The position numbers and the translations under genes are program-made. Of a DNA stretch of 64,000 nt, positions 41,043 to 55,449 are shown one piece after another. Under the pieces are notes generated by a model that saw only the letters and a program-made list of their open reading frames with translations, did no database searches and was not told where the DNA came from. The stretch covers positions 3,945,738 to 4,009,737 of the forward strand of contig OY718808.1 of the NCBI GenBank assembly GCA_963070105.1, read 5' to 3'. This DNA comes from Litomosoides sigmodontis. Its lineage: Eukaryota > Nematoda > Chromadorea > Rhabditida > Onchocercidae. Position 1 is the first letter of the stretch. Each line of letters starts with the position of its first letter.

Positions 41043-44000
41043 ATGGAAAACAATTCGACTGAAAACAGAAATTTTGAGTTAAAAAAAGTAAGTGAGTGGA
41101 ATTTCGAAAATGATAGCAATTTTTCGTTTCAAAATTTTTTGCCTTATTTTTTGTTTATTCAAAGTGTTTGGAATGAAAAAAAAAGCGTTTATAAACATAC
41201 GTGTGCTTGGTGCTTTGAAAATAATTTTTTTTTTGCACTTTCATCTTTTTCTTTCCTCCGCAAACCTTTCGGTTTTTCTCCACTTGCTTATTGTAATTTA
41301 AAAAATTTGAGAGTTTAATTTAAAAATTTGAATATCTAAATTTATGGGAACGATCAATTTTACTCATTTAATACATTTTGCAAAATGAAATTGACGTTAC
41401 AAATGGATGACATCTTTCGCTTGTTTTGAAAGTAAAGATTACAAATTACGGTTGCTACTGTTCTTTTGCTTCTTTCTTCTTTCTTTTTTGAAGTTTTAAT
41501 TGTTCATTTAAAATCAAACAACTGCTGTAAGAGTTATTCACGTGAGATAAGACATCCATCTTCCTTCTTCCTTTCTCCTCCTTTAATCACTTATTTTCTT
41601 CTATCAATACAGTCTTTGATTTGTGTGATATTTTTTGAAAATTGTATTTGAACAAAGAGAAGTGCCTAATGTATAGTTTTAACTATCACTGTTATCCTTT
41701 GCATTATCATTTAATTATAATTATCATTATTGCCGTGATAATAATTATCACTGTTGCTAGCATTATTCATGCTAAAGGAAAAGTTTTATGCAAAAATTCA
41801 ATGCATTTCCGCTAAAAGATAATGTAAATGTTGTTGCAGTTAATTTTTTCTTCTTTTTTCTTCAAAATTTTCGAAGCAATTTTTGCTCATTTCAATGAAA
41901 GCTCAATGAGATGCAATTGATAACTTTGAAATTATGCATGTTGCGTTGTTAAAAATGAGTATGTCTAATTTTCGCTCAACGATTAGCATTTGTAAACAGC
42001 GCAAATGACTTGACTGACAAAGTTAAGGAAAGGCTTATTTTGCAATTTCGCCGTCGCAAAAGCGCATTTCTCGTAAACAGCGTTTTTGAGGTGTGCGTGG
42101 GTGAAAAGGCATTTGAAAAGATAAGCCATCGCAAACAGTAGCAACAGAAAATTATCCTAATTAATAAAGAAATTAATGAAAATTTTTTGCGCTTAATTCG
42201 AAAGAAATTAATTGCATCAATCGATCTGTGACAAATCGGAATGAATGAAATTAGAATAAAAATGGTCTCATTATCAATGACTGTTCGTATTTTATCAATT
42301 GAAACAAAAATTAAATTATATTGTCAAACAGGAAAAGAGTGAAGTGAAAGGAGAAGTATTCAGCACTGATTTCACTTTTCAATTCACAAAAATGTGAACT
42401 AATAATGAGTGAAATTTATTCTCTAATTGATTTCAATCAAATGAATTTATCAACTACGAAATGCGTGTGCTAACATATCGTTCTGATTTCCGCGCTCACA
42501 TTTGATAAACATTTGAAAAAAAGTTTTTTTTAAATGGATTTAAAAACGTTGTAAATTACAGAAATCATTTCTCGTTTAATAAATATGTTATTTCGCTTTC
42601 CCATTTTTCAGTTGAAGAATTATGATTCATTGCGCTTTGGTAAGTTGCATTTTTTTCTTCATTTTAAATTTGAAATGATCCATTGAACTACAATATCAAT
42701 TGACATATTTGGTGGAAAAAGCTTTGCCAGCGAGCTTTTTTGATTGGTTCCTAATTGAAAGTTTTGCTCAAAAAAAAATCCATTGAATACGAAAATATGA
42801 AAAAGGTATATTAACTTTATAAAAAATGCAAAAAAGATATTTAAAAAACGAATACAAAAGAGGTACATTAATTTTTTAAATTCAAATTTGAAAATTATTG
42901 AAAATGATTTGAAACAATTATCAAATCATACTTTTTATCATACAAATGTAACACGTGAATTTTTTAATTGAACAAGTAGATAGAAGTTTTTAACATTTTT
43001 GAGGCAAATTAGAAATGATTAAGTGAAGCTCGGTAAATGGATATTGCAAAGGCTCTCAACAAGCAATTAAAATAATTCAATTGCAACAACAACAATAACA
43101 ATAACAATAACAACGACAACAACAACAGCAATGACAAAACAATGACAACAACAATAACGATAACGATGATAACAACAACAACAATAACGACAACAGCAAA
43201 GAGCAGCAAGAGAATAATAGTAGAAAAAAAGAGTTCCTTGTTCGCCCGACCACTTGTGTGCGACAAAATCGCTTCAGCTAAATTTGCACTTCAAAACATT
43301 TTTGCCGCCATTTCCGAATCTTTGTTTTGAGCATTTTTTTTCCAACTCAAAATTAAGCCGCAATTATAAAATTGTGAATAAATGGGTCTAAAGAATTTGG
43401 CGGTTAGGCGAAGAAACGCCGAATTATTTTTCCCTATTTTTATTTTTACCTTTGATGAATTAGTTAGCAATAATAGAATGTGCTCAATTACAATAGTAGT
43501 AATTTTCAGAAAAAAAACAATTACTTTTATTAATTAATAGTTAAATGTGTAATTTTGCATTACTTAATATTCTTTTAAAATTTTAATAAATTGTTCACAA
43601 AATTCATTTTAATCTTTTGCTTTCTTCGTTTTCATTTACGGTTGTCTTCTCCACTTATGGTATGATTCAATTTATTTATTTTTTTGTCAATTCTAAATTT
43701 CCATTTTTTCTCTGTTCCTTCCTTATTTCAATAAATAAATGACTGCGTAAGAGCTGAATTCGTTCATTTCGTTTTCGCTTTTTTTTTTTAGATACTTAAT
43801 AGAAGCAAATGGCTCGTATTGGAATGAAACGATCGGCTCTTTCGTTGTCAATGCTCAAATCTTTTGTGAAATTAAAAATATAACAAATGAGCAAATGAAG
43901 AAAGGAAAATTTGAAATGAAAGAAAAATGCGAAAAAAAAGCAGGCGCGTATAACTGTAGTTTATTTCCTCACTTTTTTTTTAAAAATTCAAATTTTAATA

Positions 44001-47000
44001 ATAAAAAAATAAAGTAAATGAGAAATTGGAAAAAAGATTTGTTTTGATGTGTTTTTACATTTATTTAAAAGAATTATTAATTGGCAAATTTAATTAATAA
44101 ATTGCACTTGGAAATAATTGCATTAGCAACAAAAAATTATAGTTTTTTCTTCTATGCTTTTAAATTTTGACAAAATTTCCTTGAGAAAATAGCAGTTTAA
44201 TATTGTAAAATTAATTTAGTTTTTTCTTTCTCCATCAAAGAAAGCAATCAGTCACACAACTAAAATGATTTTTTTGTTCGCTCTTTGATTTAAATTGACA
44301 AAAATATTTGCATATTCCTCCTCACTCCTGCATATCTATCTATTTTCTCTTTCTCATTTAATTATTAAAAAAAAAGAAATTGCAACTTTTTATGCATGTG
44401 AAATTCGAAATTATTTTATACTCTCTTTTAACGAATTGCAGTAAAACAGTAATTTTTGCTATTTTCAAATATTTCATATCAATTTGTTGTAAGCATTTTC
44501 GCGCATACTGTTGAAGATAATGTTAAATGCGTTGGTATGATTTTTACAATAAAATGAATTTTGCTAAAACGTGTGTTTTACGCTGTTAGCGAAAACAGTG
44601 TGCATTAGGGAATGAAATGAGTGAAATTTAATGCACTCCGTTAGGAGGAGCAAGTATTTCCAGTGTGAAATGAAATGTGAATTGAAATTGAAAATTCAAT
44701 GCATAAACGATTGATATTAAAATAACAGAAAAGGTTTCTTTTTTGTTTCAACAATCAATGTGAAGGAATGGGAAAAAATAGTTGAACTTTTTTTTTTCTT
44801 CTTTTGTTCGCTTTTCGGTTTTCGGTTTTCCTTACATCTCTGATGCGGAAAGTGTATTGGCGCAATGTGTTTGTGTTAGCAGCTGTTTCAGTGCTAATTT
44901 GACGACTTACACTGCGCCGATGACGTACTGAGATTCCTATCAAAATATGCGTCTATGCGTGTGCGTGTGCGTGCGTATACATGTATTTTTTCCCAAGAGT
45001 ATATTAGTGAATATTTATGAAAAATTCTTCTTGCATTGTTCATAAAATCCAATCTCTGCCAAATGTTTGAAATTTAAACAAGCATTTTTCGTTTTTCAAA
45101 TCGACAATGTTGAAAAGATAAATGTGAACTGATATATTTTCGTTTATCGTTTTTTTTTCTTTTTTTGATTCATTTGTTTTACATTTTTTTTTGTTTTGTT
45201 CAAAGTATTTCTCACCTCAAACCTGGTTATTTTCAATTTTCGCTACGTTCTTTTTTATTCTAATTAGTTACGTTGGGGGAAAAAAAAGAACGAAATTAAA
45301 GTTAGGAATTAGGTGAACATGTTTAGTCTGTTTCTTTAGCAAATAAGTGAATTGAAATATACGTGGAAATTTATACTAATAGGAAGAAAAAATCAAATTG
45401 CTCTCTTTCAGAGAGCAAATTTAAGCTCAAATGAAACAACAATGTTTAGCATACTCAAATGAAAAATGTTCAAAAAACTTAAAATATTCAAATGCTACAA
45501 GTTTTGCTTGCTTGAAATTCTAATCGTAGAGTATTAGCGTATTTGAAAAATTTATAGCTTCAATAATTGGATGGCTGCCACACTGCTATCGCTTTATAAT
45601 AACGATCGATCATACCAAGTCATATTTGCTTATAATCATGATTATAATCATATTCCGGAGTGCTCAATTTATCACAACTTCACATTGCAATATTTGATTA
45701 TACTGTAAGATATGCATGTCACTGAAATTCCTTAATTGAAATTCAATAATGCAAATAATAACGGATATATTAAAGAAAATTGAAAATTAAATTTCAAATA
45801 AAATCAAAAGTTCCGATTACATTAGTATTTCCCTTTGTTTACTCACTTCTTCTTCTCCGCTGTTGTTGTTTTATAATTGTTTTATAATAATCATGCATAT
45901 TATATTAGCTGAATAATATGAAAAAGTAAAACGCACATTGCTACTACTCTCATATTCTCATCTTAACTTTTAAGATATTAAATCGCTTGCAAAGTATTTT
46001 AGAAATTTTCAAATTACTTATATTACTTAGAATGGTAACTGTTTGTTTTTATTTCTCTTCTCATCTATTGATAGTTCATTTAAATTTTTTCCCGTAAAAT
46101 TTTCTCGCCCTCTCTTTCGATCTCTCTCCTCTCTCTTTGTCGCTGTGCAAAATTTTCTTTTGTGACATTTATCATTGTGGAAATGTTTATTTTAATAAAT
46201 ACAGCAAGCTGTTATATTCATGAATGATTGACGGACATGTGGGGAAGGCCGAAAGAAACTGAACAGAAATTTTAAAAATCTATAAGATTTCATCACTTAA
46301 TTAATCACCATGAGACTGTTACATTTGGTACATCGTGTAATTTGCAATCGGTTTTCACGTCTTATCGAAGGCAAAGCAATTGCTTACGTCATTTACAAGG
46401 TTTTTTGGTAGTTAGCTAATTCCACAAGACAGTGTGCCACTCTGTCTCTTTTCCTGCTTAACGTTCGATCTGCTTAACCTCAACCACGTGTGCTTGCATA
46501 CCACCGCACAATTTCAAGCCACCATGAACTGATCATTTGAACGTAACAAGCTTACTTTACCATATCCCATCATCACTACGTGCCGCAACTTACTCCTCGC
46601 GGTAACCTTAAACACGCCCACGCACGACGGCACATGCAGTGAACCTTTTACCTTTTACCCATTCATTGCGCAATCATCACTTACTTACTTACTTACTTAC
46701 TCGTTCCTCATCCCTGTTAATCCATTTGTGGCTGAAGCTACTTGAATACCTTCTAAATGTCAACTGCTCCTTTGTGACTGCGACGCCGCACATCCTCAAT
46801 GCGATGCGATGCGATGCGATGGAGGAGCAACGACGGATACCGATCGCTTCCTCTTCAGTCCTCCTCTACTGCTACTGTTGTTACTCGAACTGAACTCTCA
46901 ACCCTCAATTACTGCTCCTTTCCTTACTGCTCTCTTACTTAAACCAACTACCTTTATATATTACTTATTAAGCATTGCTTTTGCAAACATTCAAAACCAA

Positions 47001-50000
47001 ACGTTCACAGCACAACACAGGCATGCATGCTTACTTGTTGTAATTGCTTGATGGAAATTTTAGACAAATAAATCGATCTGTTTAATTTTGTGAATTTTAT
47101 TTTATTTTTTCAAATAAATGCATTATTAGCATGACAATGTATTTCATTAATTTCAGCATAAAAATGTAAAATTTATTGTTGTTGAACAATTGAAACAATC
47201 TCCTCCTTTCTTTTTCTATTTTTCTTCAACAACTAATTTACACGTTCAAATGAAATTTCATGCAAGCAACAAAAAAGAAAATTTTTTTTCCTTATGATTC
47301 AATTAATTCATTTTGCAAAAAGGTAATCAAACAGATTTCACCGCTGAATTGCAACGAATGATGGAAGAGGCGTAAGTAATGCACGAGAAAATAATTGAAA
47401 TTTTTTTCAATCAACCTGAACTTTTAATTTTGAAAGTTTTTGAGGAATTATCATTTTAAAAATTTCATAAAAAACAAATGCGAATGAAATGGTGCAGTGG
47501 GAGAGAGAGAGAGAGAGAGGTGGAAAAATTAAAGGCTAAAACAGTTTGGAGCCAACAAGCTAATCATTCATTCGTTCAATGCGTATCACTTTTTTTTGCA
47601 GTTTTTTTTTGTCATTTTCATATTATTGTTGTTAAGGGAGGGATGCACTGAAAGCTAAATCACTGCTAGCCAATGTAAGCGTAGTCGTTGAGATATCAAT
47701 GATAATGCCTTTTCCAATTGGAATATTAAATTTAAAATTCAAGCAATTGAATTTTAGTTTTACATTGCATAACGACGATGAGATGGACGAGTGCGCATTT
47801 TTTTTCCCTTCGCAAATACTCTCAATGAGAGTAGGTTGTTCTTGAGGCTAACGCAAATTGTTGTTCTATTTTGATAATGATTATTATTCGTTTTATATTT
47901 AAATTTAAATTTTTATGATAATTTTAGTAGTAAAAACACAAACATGCACACGCATATAATTTTCAATTAAATTACAAGTTTTACGTTAAAATTGTAGGAA
48001 ATTTTGCTCCCTGTAATTCTAGCTGGAAATAATTCATTGATCTTTGGTGCTGTGTTACCTGTACTTACATGTTGAAGTATAGTTGTTGCATTATTCAGCA
48101 CATTGCAATGAGACTTTCAAACAACGAATGTTCTCCAGTTTGATAATTGTTAATTTAAAATTTATCGAAAACTTGGAATACTTTAAAGTAATCATTTTCA
48201 TTTTTTCTCTCTTTCTCTATCCTCTCTCTCCCTCTCACTTTCAGTGTCTTTTTTCTTTTTGGCGAAATCTAATATAGCAATGTGTTCATTTGTTGAAAAA
48301 ATTTTTTCAATTTGGTATTTCTTTTTTTTTAACGGAAAAAGAAATTGTGTGATAGATGAAATTCAAAATAAATTGGTTTTAATTTTAATTTAATACTACG
48401 CAATTTTCAATTGCATTAATTTATTTTTGTACAAAAATAAACAGTAATTATTGACGAGTTGTTTTTGTAGTAAGTGTGTATGTTCTCGTTAATGTTAATA
48501 AATTTTACGTTAAATTTTTTAAATTAAATTTTCACACTGTATTTTTTGGTCCTAAAAAATTTATTTTTAGCTATTCGATCTAATTGTTCAAGTGAGGAGA
48601 AACAAAGAAACAAGCACACACACAGAGAGAGCGAGAGAGGGTGAGAGAAAGAGCGGAAAACGGAGAAAAGAAGACGAAACAATTGTTACTCAAAAATTTT
48701 GAGTTAATTCAGCAATTTAAATGCGCAATGCTCCATGAATACAATTCATGAATTGTTGCGTCGAATTTTGCCAAATCGATTGAATTTGAATCGGAACGAT
48801 TTCTCATTTGAGCTACTTCATAGTGCTTCAGCTCAAGAGCTAAAAAAGTGCGTCAATCACAAGCAACAGCTGATATTCCCACGACCAACAAGTAGTCACG
48901 AACATTTCCATATCAATGCAAGAAATTTGGTAAAAATTTGATTTAAATTCTAATTTTCTTTTTGGAAAAGGAAGAATTCACAGTGCTTGCTAATACGACA
49001 TAAGCAATAGTTCCTATAATAATTAATTCATTAATTTCACAAAAAAAATTTGAGAATAATTTTTGGAATTCATAATGAGCACAATTTCTTTCGTAATTCA
49101 ATGCTTATATGCATGTCAAAATTTTTGTTAAATTTAAATAAAATGCAAATCTAAATGTGGTCGAAGGAAAAAAGTTTGTTCAGCGATGAATTCACTTAAG
49201 TAATCCATTTTATTATTAATTTTTTTCTTCCCATTAAGGAAGTGCTATTTAATAAAATTAAGTATTTGATTTTAACATACTGCCATTATTCTTCGCACTG
49301 TAAATGATAATCTTTGATCCAACTACTAATGTAATATCTAAATTCATTTGGGAAAGCTTTTTTTACTTTAAATTTTGCATTTTTTTAAAAAATATCCACC
49401 ACTTGTACCAACTGCATGTTTTTTTCGGAGGAATCTGTAAGGGAAAAAAACATTAACATTTATTTTAATACTACAATTTTGAAAATCCTTAACAGAAAAT
49501 TGAAAAAAAAAATGATTTTTAAGCAGTTTTTTTTTTCGTCCATCACTTCAACAAATTTTAGCTGTCGCACACGAACTCAGCAATTTATCACACCATTACT
49601 TATTATATTACTATTTGATATTAAGTTATTCAAGTGTTTGTATTCCGGTTATTACATTCCTTTATCATATTTTGGTACTTCATATATCGAAGACGTGTGG
49701 AGAAAATCGTACAGAAATACCCCTTTCGTATACATGTATATATGTATATATATGTGCATGCGTATGTAATCTGAAATAAGCGTAAATAATTATTGATATT
49801 CCTAATTTGAAACCAATTCAAATTCAGCTTAACATTTCGCATGAAATAGTTAGAGCGTTCTTCAATTGAAAATTAAGCGAATAAAGATGAAATGAGAGTG
49901 AGATGATTGGCATATTTAAAATTGAGAAATATAAAAATGAAATAAACCGAATTACGTATGAAGAAAAAGGGAATAAGATAGTTGAAAAAAAAAACAAAAT

Positions 50001-53000
50001 AAAGAGGCAGAGAGATTTAAAAAGAGAGAGAGGGGGAGGGAGAGAGAGAGGAGATGAAATTTACGTATTATATATTAGAAAAACGAGTGAAATAAAAATT
50101 GATTTGTTTTGTTTATTCTATTTCATTAAGTGAGTGTAAGATGCATTTATCATAAGGATGAGATTAATTTCCTCGCTTATTTTTTTCGAAACAAATTGAT
50201 AAATTGAAATTTGAAATTCATTTTTTGCATACTAAATTTCAATCAAACACGTTTTTATGCGGTTATGAGTGCAACGAAGTGGCACTTATGAGTGGTTTTA
50301 GTGGAGCATTCATCACATGTAAAATGATATTGAAATTATGTGAATGAGTGCTGTAAGTAATAGGAATTTAACTGAGCTAACTACTTCCACTGCTTGCTTC
50401 ATATGTTAGCCGAATTAATTTCATGAAATTTTGTTGTAAAAATTATTTAATCAATTCAATTTTGCATTTTTTTCAAATTCATTTACTGTTTTATCGTTTA
50501 TTTGCTCGTGGAAATTGTGTTGAAAAATGAGCGATTTACATAAGCATAAATTCATGTAAAAAAAAATTCAGCTAATTAGGTAATATTTGCGTGGAACGAG
50601 TAGCACATCTACCTCACTAGTTAATTTGCTAATTTCCCACTTGCATAACAAGCAGGTAAGTGTTCGTTTTTTTTTCACAGCAAAAAATTGACAAATTCAT
50701 TTTTAACTCACTTTGCTTCCATTTCGATTATCATTTTGAATTGCATGATTGTACATGGAAAGATTTTTTAACAACGAATAACAATAACATCATTTCTCGT
50801 CGTAGTAATTTGAAAAATAACATCACTTCTCGTTGTAGTAATTTGAATTTTATGAATTATCGGAATTTTTTCGAACTAACGGACTGCCTAGTTTCCTAAT
50901 TCAGTCAGTTTAAAAAAAAAATTTCAAAATGCAAAAAAGTGTTTTCTTTTTGCATGTTGTATCAGATGAGAGTGGAAAGAGTGCAATTAAGCGGTGGGAT
51001 ATAACTTACATATTTATTTTGAAAAGTTTTGAATAACATCCAAAGGCATCCGCTATTTTTCACAATACAATTAAATTCCCTTCTCGTTTGTTCTTCGCTT
51101 TCAGTGTTTTTTTTTCCGAATTTTTTTAAAGAGAAATTGCCTTCCATTAAGCAAAACCAGTTGAACGATGAACGAGAAGAAGATATCACTTCAGGTTGGT
51201 TCGTCATTTCTCATCTCTTTCTATCAATCTCTCTCGCCCTCTCTCCCCTTTTTCAATTAATTAATTTAATTGTTTTTTATTCAAATTACTGTTTGGTCTA
51301 TTTTGAAATACTTTTGATCTAAATTAGAATTTGGCAGTTTTTTCCTTTGGTGTTTTTCATTAACTTACGGTGTTAGCAGCAAGCATCATATTTGCCATCA
51401 TACATTTTCTTATTTTTAAATTAGTAGCATTAATCTTGATGAGTTAGAAAATTGAAAAATTGGAATTTTCTGATAATTTTTTAAAAGAAAACAAAATTTG
51501 TGATCACGTTGGCAGTTATAAATAAATAGTAATTAGTAGAGATATCGTGCAAAAAATTAATCAAAATACCTTAAAGTGGCGCTGTTTGTTGTGCTTGAAC
51601 TTTTTTAAATGAAATAACAGGTAAAAAAAATTTCCAAAAATTTTTCTGAGGCAAAAAAAACGTTTTAGGTTTTAAATTGAAAAATTGAAATGTTCGGCAT
51701 TTTCTGACGAAATGCAATTTATTTGAACCTGAAAAGAAATGAATGAGTTATCATTTGGTTGGTTGCTGAGGTAACAAATTTAAATTGCCCTAATTATTTC
51801 GTTCCAATTTCTTCTTTTTTAATTGAATTATTTTATTTAATATTTTCGTCCTATTTAACAGCTATGTTGTAAGCATGTAATCTCAACGCAAATAATTTCA
51901 AAAATTTTTTAAAAATTTCAAATATTTTATGCAATAAAGAGTATTTTATGCAATAAAGAGTATTTTTTTCCTTCATGATTGCTTAAGCAATTTTCATAAT
52001 TTTGCGCTTTATATTTAAGTTTTTTTGCATTTAATTTTCTTAATTAACATATATTTAATTAACAGTTCCAAACATTTCATTTTAATTAACATTTCATCTA
52101 ATATTTATACTTAATTAACACTATATTTAATTAACATTCCATCTAACATTGTATATTTCATGAAGCTATCGATGACTAATGGGAAGTTGTTGTCTAAGTT
52201 ATTAAACTTTTTAACACTGTAACTTTTCTTTAAATGAATTTGAAATGCTGAAGTTTCCATTTAACGGGCAAAATTTTAAATAAATTTTGCGTTTTTTGCT
52301 TTCGCTATTTTTTTCATGTTTTTTTTTATTTGAAATATTTTTCTCGAAATAGATCATACCTCAGTTGAAGGTTGATTGAAATGCATTATGCAAATGATGA
52401 TTTTACGGAATGAGATATCACTACTGATAAGGAAGGGTCTAAGGTGATACTGATAATGAAGATATAAGTACTGTAATAAACTTTCTCTTTGCCATAATTA
52501 ATCACATTGCGCAGATTGTGCTCATTTTATTCCTGTAATTTTTGCTAAAAATTTTCCGCTCAATTTTCACTGTTTAACGAAAATTGCATATTTTTATATT
52601 TTTCGAATTTTTTGGAAAAACAAAACAAACGACTGACTCAATCATAACTTATTGCTTTACTTGCTGCACTGATAAGTTGAAAAAGTTTAAAAAAAAGATT
52701 AATTTTTGAATTTTGATTATTGAACCATTTTTATTGTTCGTTTTGCATAAAATAAGTAATTTAACGATAAGAAAGGGAGAAAACGAGAACCATTGGCTAA
52801 TAATTAATGCATTTGCTACAGCTGTTAGCAATGCAAAAATTCGTCTAATTTAATTAATGTTCAAATAATTCAATCCCTTAAGTTTAATTTACAATATTAA
52901 TTTTACAGGATTTATAATTTACATAAATTTGAAATTGTGTATGATTAATAGGACGAGGAAATGATTGAAATCATTGGTGAAAGTGGTGAACGAATAAGGA

Positions 53001-55411
53001 ACGAAGAAACAGCACTGCTTGGATTTAATGAATGTGTTGCGGATGAGTACGGCAGGTTATTAGCTAATTATAATTTTTACAAAAATTAGAATACTTAAAT
53101 TTATATAAATCAAAGTCAATAAATAGATGTTTCGTTGAATATTGCGATTTAACTTGAATACTGTAGAATTATCTAGTTCCAATTAAAATTCTATCTCTCT
53201 GATAATTCTAGTGACTTAAAAAATGAAATTTCACCATTTATTTCAGCTTGTATATTTTGAAAATTTCTTTTTTCTCTCGTTAATTTTATTCAAATATTTC
53301 TCCATCGATGGAATTGAAACAGAAATTGATAATTTAGCTTTCTCTTCTTCTTCTTCCCTAATCCATCTCAACATTAGCATAAAAGTGTTCTGCTGAAAAA
53401 AGGTGATGAAAATGTAATTTCGAGGGATATCGATTAGATTAGAAGGTAAATTAGCCAATCGGTTCATCTGATATTGTTAACAAAAAAAAAGGAGTAAATA
53501 AATTTGCATAAACCAGTTTAGATGCAAGCACTTTTGATTTAGATGATTTAGATTTATTTAGTGATTTAGGTTTAAATTTAGATTTAGATGTATGTTTAGA
53601 TGCATTAATTAGATGCAAGTGAGATGGAAAATAATTTTGGTGGAAAATTAATTTCTTCTTTCCTTGTTTCCTTCTTCACATAATGATTTGATTGTTGAAG
53701 GAAAGCAGAAGTGTGTTAGATGGCAGAAACGAAATTATTTTCATTAATTGGAAATTATTTTCATTAATTGTAAAATTTTTATGTTTTATTTTTTTCCACT
53801 TTCATTACGATTTAAATGGTAAACAAATGATTCCTTTAATGCATTAATTAATTACCCATTCATTTTTAATGCTAATAAGAATTCATAAATGGTTTTAGAA
53901 AAAAAAATTGAAAAATTAAAATTAAGCACTTTATGTGTAGGATTATGCTGAAATTATTCGTGGAACATTTTGGAATTAAAAATTTTTGTTGTCCAATTAA
54001 TAAATTAACTGAACTTCACATCGTTTCTTTCACTCTTACACTTTAATATTTTCAAATGGCGAATGTTTGCTTGCAAAGCTCATGAAAGTTCTGAAAATTT
54101 TTGCAAAATCGATAAATGGGAATTTTTTTTCTCTTTTCACTGCAATTCAAAATAGCGCTAAGTGAAGAAAGTTATTGGAAATGAATTAGCTATTTTTTTT
54201 GTCCGTTTTTTCCATTCCTAATTGTGCTTTTTTTAATTGTTCCCTTCTTTTTTCCTTCCTCAAAACTGTCACATGAGGAAGAGAAAAAGAGGTTGGAAAA
54301 ATAGTGTATTCAAGAGAGAAGGAAAGGAAAGAATGATTTGTAAAATAATTGATGGAGCAAAATTTTATTTTCATCACTTCCGCACATAATCGCAATACAT
54401 TTCCTCATTGTTGTGTACTTGTTAAAATGCACAAAGTTAAAGTGAAAAACAAAACGTAAAAAAGTAACTGTTTAAAAGCAAAAAAAAAGTTACAAGTAAT
54501 TAAGTATGAAAAAAATAAATAAAATAACTGCACGAGAGGAAACTGTGATACGCAATAAAAAAGAAATTTTTTTTCACAATTCATTAATTCAATCAAATTA
54601 AAATTGCTTTAGAATAATAATTATGCTAATTTACTAGTTTAATTGATGAATTACAGCTTGATGTGTTGTCAAATTTTCCTGTCAACAATTCTATTGTAGT
54701 ACGTGAAGAGGCAGGAGGAAACTCATTGCTTACTTCCTTTCTTTTTTTTAAAATTACTATTTTTTTTGTTTAATTACAGGATTGATCAGTGGTCAATTGA
54801 GTGCTCGTTGAGTCGAGCAATCGCGGAGTGTAATGTCATTCGTAGAAATTCATATTTCTCAGAAGGCATTTTACTGAAATGCATAGATTCGAAACGTAAG
54901 TGATTGGAGAAAGGATAAAAAGATTCGCCGTGAAATACCATTAATTACATTTTCATTAGTTTTTTCGAAATTACAAATTACAAAAGTTATTAGTTTAAAG
55001 AAAAAGATGTACTGTACGGTTGCAGTTACAGTATCACTTATTGAATTGTGTTGTGTGATAATTTGTAGTAATTGTTGTTGTAAAATTTTTCATCCTTTCG
55101 AAATCATACTAATTCATAGCAAATGATTGTTTCAGTGATGATTTAGTTAAAATAGAATGTTTGATAATTTGAAATTAAATGCAAATTTTTAATTTTTAAT
55201 GAGTAATAATTTGATAGGGTTAAAAATATTTTGCTAATTTTTTAACATTTTGATGCTAAAAAAAAAATTTATTTTTTTTTGGTGGAATGAAGGAGGAGAG
55301 GACAAATGAGGATGTAACATTGACATACGGGAATTCGAACTGAATTGATATTCCTGAAGGAATGGCTAAATTTTGCAAATGAGTAATGCGATGAAGTGGG
55401 ATAGATGAAGT

Positions 55412-55449
<38 letters not shown>

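Larger units (their letters stand above)
46430..47010. other. C-rich, G-poor block inside intron 2
   Basis: The plus strand changes here from T/A-rich to markedly C-rich with few G. It carries CTCC/TACT words, a (TTAC)n array at about 46679-46702 and five GCGAT units at about 46799-46821. ORFs across it (Leu/Thr/Ser-rich) look like composition effects. No structural RNA is recognised. Confidence 0.5.

Noticed and set aside
41955..42141. Plus-strand open stretch of about 59 codons with basic residues
   Set aside because: It does not join in phase with neighbouring exons and has no family features.
43009..43330. Leu/Val-rich and Thr-rich ORFs on the two strands
   Set aside because: They come from the CAA/TAA triplet repeat, not from a real membrane protein or coding exon.
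46639..47051. Two overlapping Leu/Thr-rich ORFs
   Set aside because: Composition effect of the C-rich block; no splice or family support.
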